A stretch of 18,842 nt of DNA from Pseudomonadota bacterium. GTDB lineage: Bacteria > Desulfobacterota > Desulfobacteria > Desulfobacterales > Desulfosarcinaceae. The notes below the pieces were generated by a model. It saw nothing but the letters and a program-made list of their open reading frames with translations. It was not told where the DNA came from and did not search any database. The DNA lies in NCBI GenBank assembly GCA_023435265.1, contig JAEYRZ010000169.1, forward strand, positions 1 to 18,842, written 5' to 3'. Position numbers and translations under genes: made by a program. Shown here one piece after another: positions 1-7,298 of the stretch. Numbering within the stretch: position 1 is the stretch's first letter; every line of letters starts with the position of its first letter.

Positions 1-26
1 CCCCGCCCGGGCGCGGCAGGGCACGG

Positions 27-638
27 CTATGAAGATATCCGGGATGCTGCCTCAAATCCCAGCTCGAACGCTTTCAGGTTCACCGCCACAAACGATTCCC
101 GGGTTTTGGTGCGGATCACCGTTTTCACCTGATCGGCGCTCACCGGCAGGGTGCCCGACTGCAGCAACGCCCCGAGCAGCACCATGTTGAGCGCCATGAG
201 GCTGCCGGCCTGTTTGGCCAGGTCGGCCGCATCGACGGCGATCAACCTGCGCGTCCGCAAGCGAATTTGTTCCGGAAGCCGGGCCAGGTCCGGGTAGGTG
301 CCTTTGCCGATGGCGACCGTAAAAGGCGGCAGGGGCGCCATATTGGTAATGACCACCGTGTCCGTTTTGCATTTGTTCAGCGCGCGCAACGTTTCCGACG
401 GCTCGAAACCGACCAGCACGTCGGCTTCGCCGTCGCTGATGATCGAACTGCGCGCTTCGCCGAAAACAATGGCCGATTCGACGACGCCGCCGCGCTGTGC
501 CATGCCGTGGATTTCGCTCATGCGTACCGGCACCTCGGCCAGCAGCGCCGCCTCGCCAAGCACTTTGGAGGCCAGCAGGTTGCCCTGGCCGCCGACTGCC
601 ACAATGATTAACCGGGTGGTATCCATTGATTCATCCAT
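27..638 (-). CDS. iorB: Indolepyruvate:ferredoxin oxidoreductase, beta subunit
   Basis: The smaller subunit of the enzyme that oxidatively decarboxylates aryl pyruvates (from Trp, Phe, Tyr) to aryl-acetyl-CoA, CO2 and reduced ferredoxin in the cytoplasm. The 203-residue protein fits the pyruvate ferredoxin oxidoreductase gamma-type domain. It has the N-terminal glycine-rich stretch VAVGGQGNLLASK and the conserved SEIHGMAQRGG segment near residues 41-51. It lies 45 nt downstream of iorA on the same strand, the usual IorA-IorB order, so the two are almost certainly co-transcribed. The start is uncertain. The ATG at 638 has AGGAA only 2 nt upstream, while the ATG at 626 (MDTTRLIIVAVGG) matches the usual family N-terminus better but sits about 14 nt from that AGG. 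The stop is TAG at 27-29. Family assignment is firm; the exact 2-oxo acid used cannot be read from sequence. Confidence 0.93.
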   Translation of the reverse strand: MDESMDTTRLIIVAVGGQGNLLASKVLGEAALLAEVPVRMSEIHGMAQRGGVVESAIVFGEARSSIISDGEADVLVGFEPSETLRALNKCKTDTVVITNMAPLPPFTVAIGKGTYPDLARLPEQIRLRTRRLIAVDAADLAKQAGSLMALNMVLLGALLQSGTLPVSADQVKTVIRTKTRESFVAVNLKAFELGFEAASRISS

Positions 639-683
639 TTCCTGGGGTTGGCAAACCGCACCAAACGCGGGTTTCGGCGTTCT

Positions 684-2537
684 TCATGACGATTTGAGCG
701 GGACGATCGCGTTTTCAGGACAGATCTGGGCGCACACCGCGCAGCCCACGCAACTGTCCGCATTGATGCGGACGGCGCCGCCTTCGATGTAAAAGGCCGG
801 GCAGGCAAGCGTGTTGATGCAGTCGCGATGGTTTTTGCAGCGCTCGCTTACCTGAAAGGCGCGTCCCTTGAGACGGCCAAGACCTTTGGCGTACAAGGTG
901 CAGGGTTCCTGAGCGATGACGACCGAAACCCCATTGAACTGCAGGGCCTCCCGGATGGCCGCGATGCTTTTGTTGACTTTGTAGGGCTTGATCAAGGTAA
1001 CGTGTTCGACGCCGATGCCCCGGACCACCGATTCGATCGACACACGGTTATATCCGGAACGCTTGAAGTCGGACATATCCACTCCGGGGTGGGGTTGATG
1101 TCCGGTCATGGCGGTCGTTCCATTGTCTATAATGACAAGGGTCAGGTTGTGGTTGTTGTATACGGCGTTGACCAGCCCGGTCATCCCTGAGTGAAAAAAG
1201 GTGGAGTCTCCGATAAAAGAGATCACCTTCTGATCGGTCGCGCGCGCGAAACCGCACCCCGAACTGACGGACGAGCCCATGCAGATCAGAAAGTCTCCCA
1301 TGTTCAGCGGCGGCATGAATCCGAGGGTGTAACAGCCGATATCGACGGGCAGAATGGTATCCAGGCCCTCGGCCGCTTTTTTGACCGCGTATAGGGTGGC
1401 CCGATGGGAACAGCCGGCACACAGGTTTGGCGGACGCGGGGGAACCGCCGGAAGGTCGGCAAGATCGACTTTTTCCGGAGGCGTATAGGGAATGTTGAAA
1501 TACTCGGCGATCACCCGCCTTACGATGGCCGGCTCAAGCTCGAAAAGGCGCGAAAAAAGAGCCTCGCCCTTGCCGGCGATTTTCAGGGTCAGGCCGGCGT
1601 CCTGGGCCGCGGCTTTGACCGCCTCTTCCAGAAAGGGCTCGCCCTCTTCGGCCACGAGGACGCGCGAGCACCCTTGCAGGAATCCTGTCACGAGGCCCAC
1701 CGGCAGCGGGTGCGAAAAGCCCAGCCGCAGGATTTTCGTTTTTTCGGCGACGCCCAGATCGCGCACCGCATCGGAGACGTAATTGTAGCTGACGCCGTTG
1801 CACACGATGCCCCAGTCCCCGCCGCCCTCGATGAAATTCAGCGGAGCGCTTTCGGCCAGCGCGGCGGCGCGCTTCAAATTGGCCAGCAGCGTGACATGCA
1901 GTTTGCGGGATACGGCCGGCACCGTGACATAGTGCAGCGGGTCTTTTTTGAAATAGCCTTTCGTGCGGCGCGGCCGCATTTCGCCGATCGGCACCAATGC
2001 GCTGGAGTGATTGATGCGGGTGGTGGTGCGCAGAATCACCGGCTCGCGCAGTTCCTCGGACAAATCGAAGGCGTACGCGACGATCTGCCGGGCTTCCTCC
2101 ACCGAAGAAGGCTCCACGACAGGCAAACCGGCCAGCTTGCCGTAATAGCGGTTGTCCTGCTCGTTCTGGCTGGAAAACATGAACGGGTCGTCGGCGGTCA
2201 GGATCACCAGCCCGCCCCGTACGCCCACATAAGCCAGCGTCATCAATGGATCGGCGGCCACGTTCAGGCCCACGTGCTTCATCATGCACATGCTGCGCAG
2301 GCCCGCATTCGCGGCACCTGCGGCAACTTCCAGGGCGACTTTTTCATTCGTGCTGTACTCGAAGTAGAGATCGCATTCCCGGGATATTTGAAAAAGGTTG
2401 AGGGAGATCTCCGATGATGGAGTTCCCGGGTAGGTCGTGGCGAACGCCACTCCGGCTTCCAACGCGCCGCGCGCGATGGCCTCGTTGCCCAGCAACCACA
2501 TTCTTTGACCGGGCGTGCCGCTGAGGAGTTTATGCAT
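684..2537 (-). CDS. iorA: Indolepyruvate:ferredoxin oxidoreductase, alpha subunit
   Basis: The large, TPP- and Fe-S-containing subunit of IOR. It has 617 residues, normal for IorA. Visible parts in order: the N-terminal pyrimidine-binding/2-oxoacid domain with YPGTPSSEI (residues 36-44); CAGCSHR near residue 372, starting the TPP-pyrophosphate domain; the TPP/Mg motif GDS with the following NGTTAMTGHQPHPG around 440-475; and a C-terminal ferredoxin domain. The second cluster motif is canonical (C596, C599, C602, C606-P). The first reads CKNHRDCINTLACP (C567, H570, C573, C579), with His where archaeal IorA usually has the second Cys. The ATG at 2537 has AAGGATG upstream at a good distance. The gene starts the iorA-iorB operon and is divergent from two GNAT genes. 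Its promoter (2685-2713) carries a palindrome also found upstream of dctP. An acyl-CoA synthetase often accompanies IOR but none is in the window. Confidence 0.96.
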   Translation of the reverse strand: MHKLLSGTPGQRMWLLGNEAIARGALEAGVAFATTYPGTPSSEISLNLFQISRECDLYFEYSTNEKVALEVAAGAANAGLRSMCMMKHVGLNVAADPLMTLAYVGVRGGLVILTADDPFMFSSQNEQDNRYYGKLAGLPVVEPSSVEEARQIVAYAFDLSEELREPVILRTTTRINHSSALVPIGEMRPRRTKGYFKKDPLHYVTVPAVSRKLHVTLLANLKRAAALAESAPLNFIEGGGDWGIVCNGVSYNYVSDAVRDLGVAEKTKILRLGFSHPLPVGLVTGFLQGCSRVLVAEEGEPFLEEAVKAAAQDAGLTLKIAGKGEALFSRLFELEPAIVRRVIAEYFNIPYTPPEKVDLADLPAVPPRPPNLCAGCSHRATLYAVKKAAEGLDTILPVDIGCYTLGFMPPLNMGDFLICMGSSVSSGCGFARATDQKVISFIGDSTFFHSGMTGLVNAVYNNHNLTLVIIDNGTTAMTGHQPHPGVDMSDFKRSGYNRVSIESVVRGIGVEHVTLIKPYKVNKSIAAIREALQFNGVSVVIAQEPCTLYAKGLGRLKGRAFQVSERCKNHRDCINTLACPAFYIEGGAVRINADSCVGCAVCAQICPENAIVPLKSS

Positions 2538-2589
2538 TTTTCGTCATCCTTGCTGGTTGTCCGTCGGCAATTGATTTCAGACGGCCATG

Positions 2590-2621
2590 TTCCGCTGCAG
2601 GCGCATGGTCAGTCAGCGGAA
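2590..2621 (-). promoter_or_regulatory. Stem-loop in the iorA 5' leader
   Basis: A perfect 8-bp inverted repeat, TTCCGCTG at 2590-2597 and CAGCGGAA at 2614-2621, has a 16-nt loop. It would fold in the roughly 140-nt leader expected upstream of iorA. A second, shorter stem (CCGTC 2561-2565 / GACGG 2580-2584) lies between it and the ribosome binding site. Neither is followed by a T run, so these are not simple terminators. A role in mRNA stability or translation is possible but unproven. Confidence 0.35.
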
Positions 2622-2679
2622 TGAGGTTCATGGGGAAAAAAGAAACTAAACAGAATTCATTTGCTTTTAAGTTATATAT

Positions 2680-2713
2680 TAGCTATTTAATAGCCATTTT
2701 AAAATTTAGTCAA
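2680..2713 (-). promoter_or_regulatory. iorA promoter with overlapping 17-bp palindromic operator
   Basis: Read on the minus strand, a -35 box TTGACT (2713-2708) is followed by a 17-nt spacer and a -10-like TTAAAT (2690-2685). A dyad at 2696-2680, TGGCTATTAAATAGCTA, pairs at 7 of 8 positions and covers the -10. Only 11 nt separate the -35 from the dyad. The same box, spacing and dyad occur upstream of dctP (7299-7332). The position over the -10 suggests repression. The surrounding sequence is strikingly AT-rich compared with its neighbours. The rest of the 305-nt gap (2538-2842) holds the iorA leader and the upstream region of the divergent GNAT gene. For that gene only a weak plus-strand pair, TTGAAG (2743-2748) and GGTAAT (2767-2772), is visible. 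Confidence 0.7.
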
Positions 2714-2842
2714 TAAAAAAGATGGTCGGTGGGGCAGCCTTTTTGAAGACATCATCGTATCGGATCGGTAATCGGGCCGCGACGTGTGCCGTTGCGCGCC
2801 CGCCCGCGGGGCGGCCCTCGGTCGCCGAAAGGAGAACGGGGT

Positions 2843-3397
2843 GTGAGATATCCGAAGGAGTGCGTGCTGAAAAACTGCAAAGAAGCGCTTATCCGCCGCC
2901 TGGCGGCAGGCGACGAGCAACTGCTGGCGCGATTCTATGAAAAAATCCCTGCCGCAGACCGGTGGTACATGCGCTACGATGCGACCGACCCGGATGTCCT
3001 GCAGCGCTGGTTCGACGGACTGGACAGCGGCTTCGTGGATTCGATCGTGGCGCTTTGCGGCTCATCGATTGTCGGACATGGCAGCCTGCATGTGCGCGGA
3101 TTCGGCGTGACGCGGCATGTGGGGCGGCTTCGGATCGTCGTACTGCCCGATTTCCGCCGTCAACGCCTTGGAACCTGGCTGATGCTGGACCTGATCCAGT
3201 TGGCCATGGACAAGGGGCTCGAGGTGGTCCGCACCGACCTTGTGGCCGGCATCGAAGACAGCGCCATTGAAGCGGCGCATAAACTGGATTTTTTCAAGGG
3301 CGGCGTGCTGATGGACTACGCCCGGGATCATGAGGGCAATCGCCGGGACATGGTGATCATGATTAAACATTTGCATAAAGGCTGGGGCGATTATTAG
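2843..3397 (+). CDS. GNAT-family N-acetyltransferase
   Basis: A cytoplasmic acetyl-CoA-dependent acetyltransferase of about 184 residues with a single GNAT fold. The acetyl-CoA-binding motif A is visible as RIVVLPDFRRQRLGTWLM (beta-strand, then the R-x-x-x-x-G-T pyrophosphate loop). It is followed by a helix and the segment AAHKLDFFKGG typical of the fold's last strands. I chose the GTG at 2843 because AAGGAG (2829-2834) lies 8 nt upstream. An ATG at 2786 would add 19 Arg/Gly/Pro-rich residues that look non-coding. A later GTG at 2864 is also possible. The gene is divergent from iorA and is followed closely by a second GNAT gene, so the two probably form an operon. The substrate cannot be read from sequence. 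The pairing with an AcuA-like protein suggests protein lysine acetylation, which is an inference. Confidence 0.85.
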   Translation: MRYPKECVLKNCKEALIRRLAAGDEQLLARFYEKIPAADRWYMRYDATDPDVLQRWFDGLDSGFVDSIVALCGSSIVGHGSLHVRGFGVTRHVGRLRIVVLPDFRRQRLGTWLMLDLIQLAMDKGLEVVRTDLVAGIEDSAIEAAHKLDFFKGGVLMDYARDHEGNRRDMVIMIKHLHKGWGDY

Positions 3398-3432
3398 ATT
3401 CCGATACCCGGACGTGACGATCCGAAATCTGG

Positions 3433-4086
3433 ATGCAGCCGCAGAGTGAGCCATTGGTTCGTTCAACCGCCAACATGATTCAGCGCACAACGGATATCGG
3501 CGATATTCATGTGCGGGCCTTCAGCACGCCCGCCGAAATCCGATCCTATCATTTCGACCCCCAGTTCAAGTCCTACCCCCAGTACAAATCGATCTTCACC
3601 AAACGTTCGACCCTGGAGGCTTTTGCCGCGCTCGAGGGAACGAATGTGACGCTGGCGCTGACCCCGGACCGGCGGATCATCGGCTTCGGCGTTCTGGCTT
3701 TTCCGGAGCCGGATGAACGTTGGGCGGACCTGGGACCCGGGGCCATGATGGAAGTCAAGGCGATCGAGGTCGGCCGGGGATGGCGCGGGCACAAGATCGC
3801 TCAAGATATACTGGCCATGCTCCTGACCCATCCGCGGCTCGAGCAGATGATCGTGTACATGGTGGGGTATTCCTGGACATGGGACCTGGATGGAACCCGC
3901 CTGACCGCCCAGCAGTACCGCAATATGCTCATCGACCTGTTCAGCGCGCAAGGATTCCGCGAATTCCAGACCAACGAGCCCAACCTGTGTTTGAAACCGG
4001 AGAATCTGTTCATGGGCCGAATCGGCGCCCAGGTTTCCGACCGGATGCGAAAATCGTTCAAGTGGCTCTGCTTCGGGATCTCCTGA
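3433..4086 (+). CDS. AcuA-like protein acetyltransferase (GNAT family)
   Basis: A GNAT protein of 217 residues that I recognise as close in layout to Bacillus AcuA, the enzyme that acetylates and inactivates acetyl-CoA synthetase. Shared signatures along its length are a PxPxERW segment (FPEPDERWADLG), the acetyl-CoA loop region KAIEVGRGWRGHKIAQ, the aromatic WTWDLDG segment, the TNEP motif, and the C-terminal FMGRIGAQVS. An alternative start is the ATG at 3475, which fits the AcuA N-terminus about equally well; neither has a clear Shine-Dalgarno. The gene begins 35 nt after the first GNAT gene and ends 27 nt from the convergent dctM. By family, a likely target is an acyl- or acetyl-CoA synthetase encoded elsewhere, possibly one that works with IorAB. 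No acuB or acuC is present nearby. Confidence 0.85.
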   Translation: MQPQSEPLVRSTANMIQRTTDIGDIHVRAFSTPAEIRSYHFDPQFKSYPQYKSIFTKRSTLEAFAALEGTNVTLALTPDRRIIGFGVLAFPEPDERWADLGPGAMMEVKAIEVGRGWRGHKIAQDILAMLLTHPRLEQMIVYMVGYSWTWDLDGTRLTAQQYRNMLIDLFSAQGFREFQTNEPNLCLKPENLFMGRIGAQVSDRMRKSFKWLCFGIS

Positions 4087-4087
4087 C

Positions 4088-4106
4088 CGGGCGTAAGTCT
4101 TGCCCG
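4088..4106. terminator. Small hairpin between convergent genes
   Basis: A 5-bp GC stem (CGGGC 4088-4092 / GCCCG 4102-4106) with a 9-nt loop sits in the 27-nt gap between the ends of the AcuA-like gene and dctM. There is no T run on either side, so termination is only suggested by its place between convergent stops. Confidence 0.25.
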
Positions 4107-4113
4107 TTCCAGT

Positions 4114-5409
4114 TCACCTTACAAAACCCATGACGCGCGGCAGCCACAGCACGGCATCCGGAAGGTAGCTCAAAAACAACAGAACCGCGATCTGGATTGC
4201 GATGAAAGGCAGGCACGCCTTGGAGACATAAATCAGGTCGCGGTGGGCGATGGAGCCGGCGATGTAAAGGCTCACGCCCATCGGCGGGGTGCAGTACCCG
4301 ATGGCCAGATTGACGGTCAGAATCAATCCGAAATGCAGCCAGTCCACGCCGAACGCATTCAGCATCGGCAAAAAAACGGGCCCCAGAATCATCGTCGCCG
4401 AGATGATGTCCATGAACATGCCCACAAACAGCAGCAGGATGTTCATCACGAAAATGAATGCCGCAGGAGAGCTGATCGCGGCAAGGACCGCCTCGGTGAT
4501 CCGGCCCGGGATGCTCTCGAGGGTGAGCAGCCGGCCGAACGTTGTCGCTCCGGCCACGATGATCAGCAAAGAGGCCGACGTGATTGCCGAGCTGACGGCG
4601 ATTTCCTTGACCTGCTTGAGCTTCATGGACTTGTGGATGAACAGCTCCACGATGAAGGCATAGACGCAGGCGACGACCGCGGCTTCGTTGGCCGTAAAAG
4701 CCCCGGAAAAAATGCCGCCGAAAATGATGAGCGGCAGCATGAGCGACCAGAACCCCTCTTTCAGCACCGCCAGGGTACCCTTGAAGTCCGGGGGCGGCAT
4801 GCGAACGATCACGGTATTCTTGTAGAACAAGAGATAGGTGTAGCCGCATACGCCGAGCATGATCATGATGCCGGGCAGAAATCCCGTGAGAAAGAGGCCT
4901 TCGAGCGAGACGTTGCTGATCATGCTGTACAGAATCATTCCGATGCTGGGTGGAATGATCACGCCCAGGTTGCCCGAAGTGGTCATCAGGCCGATGGAAT
5001 ATTTTTCCGGGTACCCGTTGCTCTTCAGCGCCGGAATCATGAAACCGCCCAGGGCGACCACCGTGGCCACCGTGGAGCCCGAAATCGCGCCGAAGAGTCC
5101 GCAGGCGACCACGCCGGCCATGCCCAACCCGCCCGGCAGCCAGCTTAAAAGGGCGTTGGCCACGGCGATCAGCTTCTTGACGATCGATCCGGCGGTCATG
5201 ATGTTGCCGCACAGGATGAAAAACAGCACCACGACGAGGGCGAAGTTGTCCATGCTGCGGAACATCGTCTGCACCAGCAGCAGTATCGGAAGATTGGTAA
5301 ACAGCACGAACCCGACCAGGGCGGTGAAGAACAGGCACATGAACACCGGTACATAGGTGGCCATACATCCGAGCAGGATCGACATGATGATGATATCACT
5401 GGTTTCCAT
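4114..5409 (-). CDS. dctM: TRAP transporter large permease subunit (DctM)
   Basis: The large membrane subunit of a tripartite ATP-independent periplasmic transporter, which couples uptake of an organic acid to an ion (usually Na+) gradient across the inner membrane. The 431-residue length matches DctM. The sequence is almost entirely hydrophobic, with roughly a dozen membrane segments. DctM-family features include the GLFGAISGSTVATVVALGGFMIPAL region, GVIIPPSIGMILY, and a second, symmetry-related VNLAIGYCTPPMGVSLYI. The two PP-containing segments are those expected of the internal repeat in this fold. The ATG at 5409 has AAGGAGA upstream. It lies 60 nt after dctQ and is the last gene of the operon. 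The substrate is unknown. The shared operator with iorA points to an aryl or branched 2-oxo acid or a related carboxylate, an inference. Confidence 0.95.
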   Translation of the reverse strand: METSDIIIMSILLGCMATYVPVFMCLFFTALVGFVLFTNLPILLLVQTMFRSMDNFALVVVLFFILCGNIMTAGSIVKKLIAVANALLSWLPGGLGMAGVVACGLFGAISGSTVATVVALGGFMIPALKSNGYPEKYSIGLMTTSGNLGVIIPPSIGMILYSMISNVSLEGLFLTGFLPGIMIMLGVCGYTYLLFYKNTVIVRMPPPDFKGTLAVLKEGFWSLMLPLIIFGGIFSGAFTANEAAVVACVYAFIVELFIHKSMKLKQVKEIAVSSAITSASLLIIVAGATTFGRLLTLESIPGRITEAVLAAISSPAAFIFVMNILLLFVGMFMDIISATMILGPVFLPMLNAFGVDWLHFGLILTVNLAIGYCTPPMGVSLYIAGSIAHRDLIYVSKACLPFIAIQIAVLLFLSYLPDAVLWLPRVMGFVR

Positions 5410-5469
5410 TCGGAAGAATTCTCCTTTTCGGATGAGTCAGCCTGGAGACGGGCGCACGCACCGCTGCCG

Positions 5470-5967
5470 TCATGCTTTTTTACCGATCAGCTTTACAGTG
5501 TCTTCGTAAAGGATGTGAAGGGTTCTGACGGCCATCAGCACCCCGGTCAGGGGCAGAATGGCATACAGGTACACCAGCGGGATCTCCATGATAATGGTTT
5601 TCTGATAGGTCTGGACCTGCAGCGCGGCCATAATCCAGCCGTAGTAAATCATGACCGCGGCAAAAAACAACACCATCAGGTTGCTGAAGTAGGTCAGGGG
5701 GATCTTCAGCCGGGGCATCAGCTGAACCGATGCGTCGATGCGGATCATCATGCGTCTTTTGATCGCCGCCGAAGCGCCGATGAAGGTGGTGTAGATAATC
5801 ACTTCGCGCACCAGTTCCTCGGACCAGGCCAGAGAATAATTGAAACCGTAGCGCAGGATCACGTTGAAGAACAGCGCGATCAGGGCTATCAGCACAGAAA
5901 TGAACAAGGTCCAGTCTTCAAAAAAAGTCAAAACCCCATCGATCGACTTGAGTAATCTGCCAAGCAT
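5470..5967 (-). CDS. dctQ: TRAP transporter small permease subunit (DctQ)
   Basis: The small membrane subunit, which pairs with DctM in the inner membrane of the TRAP transporter. The 165-residue protein has four hydrophobic segments (residues about 17-37, 50-66, 88-110 and 130-150). The family-typical aromatic, acidic stretch YSLAWSEELVRE follows the second-helix start, and IKRRMMIRID comes before the third. The ATG at 5967 has AAGGAA about 7 nt upstream. It is separated from dctP by 176 nt that contain an intrinsic terminator, so DctQ and DctM should be made at lower levels than the binding protein. Membership of DctQ is clear from the context and topology, although the family is poorly conserved in sequence. 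Confidence 0.92.
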   Translation of the reverse strand: MLGRLLKSIDGVLTFFEDWTLFISVLIALIALFFNVILRYGFNYSLAWSEELVREVIIYTTFIGASAAIKRRMMIRIDASVQLMPRLKIPLTYFSNLMVLFFAAVMIYYGWIMAALQVQTYQKTIIMEIPLVYLYAILPLTGVLMAVRTLHILYEDTVKLIGKKA

Positions 5968-5994
5968 CCCCGGTTCCTTGCATGCGGTGGTGTC

Positions 5995-6025
5995 AAAAAA
6001 AAGGGGGAGTGATTGCTTCTCCCCC
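5995..6025 (-). terminator. Intrinsic terminator between dctP and dctQ
   Basis: On the minus strand a 7-bp stem of GGGGGAG and CTCCCCC (6025-6019 and 6009-6003) with a 9-nt loop is followed directly by eight T residues (6002-5995). This is a textbook rho-independent terminator placed inside the TRAP operon, after dctP. Partial read-through would give much more DctP than DctQM, as is usual for binding-protein transporters. Confidence 0.85.
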
Positions 6026-6040
6026 TGATTCTGGTTTTGA

Positions 6041-6112
6041 TTACTTCATGTCAGCATATGCGCCCGGCGGTACAATATCGGTCCCGTACAGTTTTGGCAA
6101 CAGATCGATTTC
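6041..6112 (-). pseudogene. Possible C-terminal remnant of a second dctP-like gene
   Basis: Between the dctP stop and the terminator, one minus-strand frame reads a 23-residue tail ending at a TAA (6041-6043). Its core, LYGTDIVPPGAYAD, resembles the tail of the intact DctP just upstream, LYPGDTYRPGNYLK, with matches at L, Y, D, P, G and Y. The simplest reading is a leftover 3' end of a duplicated or replaced dctP, which would also explain the long 176-nt gap. The match is short and could be chance. Confidence 0.3.
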
Positions 6113-6143
6113 ACTCCGGCAGCCGGATCGGGTATCCATCGGC

Positions 6144-7226
6144 TTACGGTTTGTAGCCGACGAAGTCCTGAACCTCCTTGAGATAATTTCCCGGCCGGTA
6201 GGTGTCTCCCGGGTAGAGTTTGTTGATCTCGGCGGCATACTTCTCGTGCACGGCGTTTCCTTTTTGCCTGAGCACCGCCATTTCACTTTCCGGCAGCTTG
6301 AATACCTGGATGCCTTCCTTGATGATCTTCTGCTTGATTTCCTCTTCCTGCCGGGCGCCCTGCTGGCGGTATTCGGCGCAAACATCGTGAACGGTTTGAA
6401 TGAAGGTCTGACGAAGGTCCGCCGGGAGCGAGTTCACCCAGCTTTTGTTGAATATCCAGATAAACAGGCCCTTGGCATAGCTGACTTCGGTAAAATATTT
6501 GGCCACTTCGAATTTCTTGGTCAGGTCGCAGACCAGATCGGTGTGATCGAGGGCGGTGATGACGCCCTGCTTCAGGGCGATGGGAACATCCGGCCAGGGC
6601 ATCGGCACCGGGTTGACGCCCCATTGGGTGTAGGTGAGCTGGTTGACCGCGGCTTCCGCGATCCGGAACTTGTTTTTGCTCATGTCCGCGATCGACTTGA
6701 TCGGGATCGTGCTGGCCCACCCGTAGCTTCCGTAGGTCGTGATGTCCAGGGCCATGATGCCCTGATGATCCATGGCCATCAGAAAATGATCGAACAGCTT
6801 TTTGTTGGCGATGAATTTCTCCAGCTTCTCGTTTGAATCGATCAGGAAGGGAAGATTGACGATGCCGAATCGAGGCCCCAGGTTGGTGGACGCAACGGAA
6901 CTGCACGACATCCCCTGGATGGCGCCCATTTGCAGCTGATTCAGGACTTCGACTTCCCCTCCCAACATCGAAAAGGGCTTATAATCGACGAAGATCTGGC
7001 CGTTGGTGCGTTTCCAGAGTTCGTCGCGCAGGGCAAAGCCGCTGTAAGTGCCCTTGATGGCAGGATGGGAAACGTTGGAAGCGATCAGGACATATTTGGC
7101 CCCCGAAGGATCGAAATTCGGCTTCCAGGCGTCCAGGGATGGTTTCTGCGCCATGACGGGCGCAACGAGGAAGATCACAGCTAAGATACCCGTGATGATT
7201 GTCAGTACAGACTTACGATTGCCCAT
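6144..7226 (-). CDS. dctP: TRAP transporter substrate-binding protein (DctP family)
   Basis: The periplasmic binding protein that captures the substrate and delivers it to DctQM. It has 360 residues with a clear signal peptide (positive MGNRK, a hydrophobic core, likely cleavage after VMA at residue 26). Fold-typical DctP segments follow: PFSMLGGEVEVLNQLQMGAIQ early on, then FRIAEAAVNQLTYTQWGVNPVPMPWPDVPIALKQGVITALDH, where R and the acidic and aromatic residues usually bind the carboxylate, and a tail EINKLYPGDTYRPGNY. The ATG at 7226 has a strong AAAGGAGG 6 nt upstream; that ribosome site sits in the loop of a short CGAA/TTCG hairpin (7227-7241). It is the first gene of dctP-dctQ-dctM and is preceded by a promoter-operator matching the one before iorA. 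The exact ligand is unknown. Confidence 0.94.
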   Translation of the reverse strand: MGNRKSVLTIITGILAVIFLVAPVMAQKPSLDAWKPNFDPSGAKYVLIASNVSHPAIKGTYSGFALRDELWKRTNGQIFVDYKPFSMLGGEVEVLNQLQMGAIQGMSCSSVASTNLGPRFGIVNLPFLIDSNEKLEKFIANKKLFDHFLMAMDHQGIMALDITTYGSYGWASTIPIKSIADMSKNKFRIAEAAVNQLTYTQWGVNPVPMPWPDVPIALKQGVITALDHTDLVCDLTKKFEVAKYFTEVSYAKGLFIWIFNKSWVNSLPADLRQTFIQTVHDVCAEYRQQGARQEEEIKQKIIKEGIQVFKLPESEMAVLRQKGNAVHEKYAAEINKLYPGDTYRPGNYLKEVQDFVGYKP

Positions 7227-7298
7227 CGAAGCCTCCTTTCGGGATGTTGGGATTGATTTAAACGATGAACGACGATCACTTCGAATAGAATGATATAG

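Noticed and set aside
4058..5368. A 436-codon minus-strand frame overlapping dctM
   Set aside because: Arg/His/Gly-rich and soluble-looking, while the alternative frame gives a perfect DctM membrane protein.
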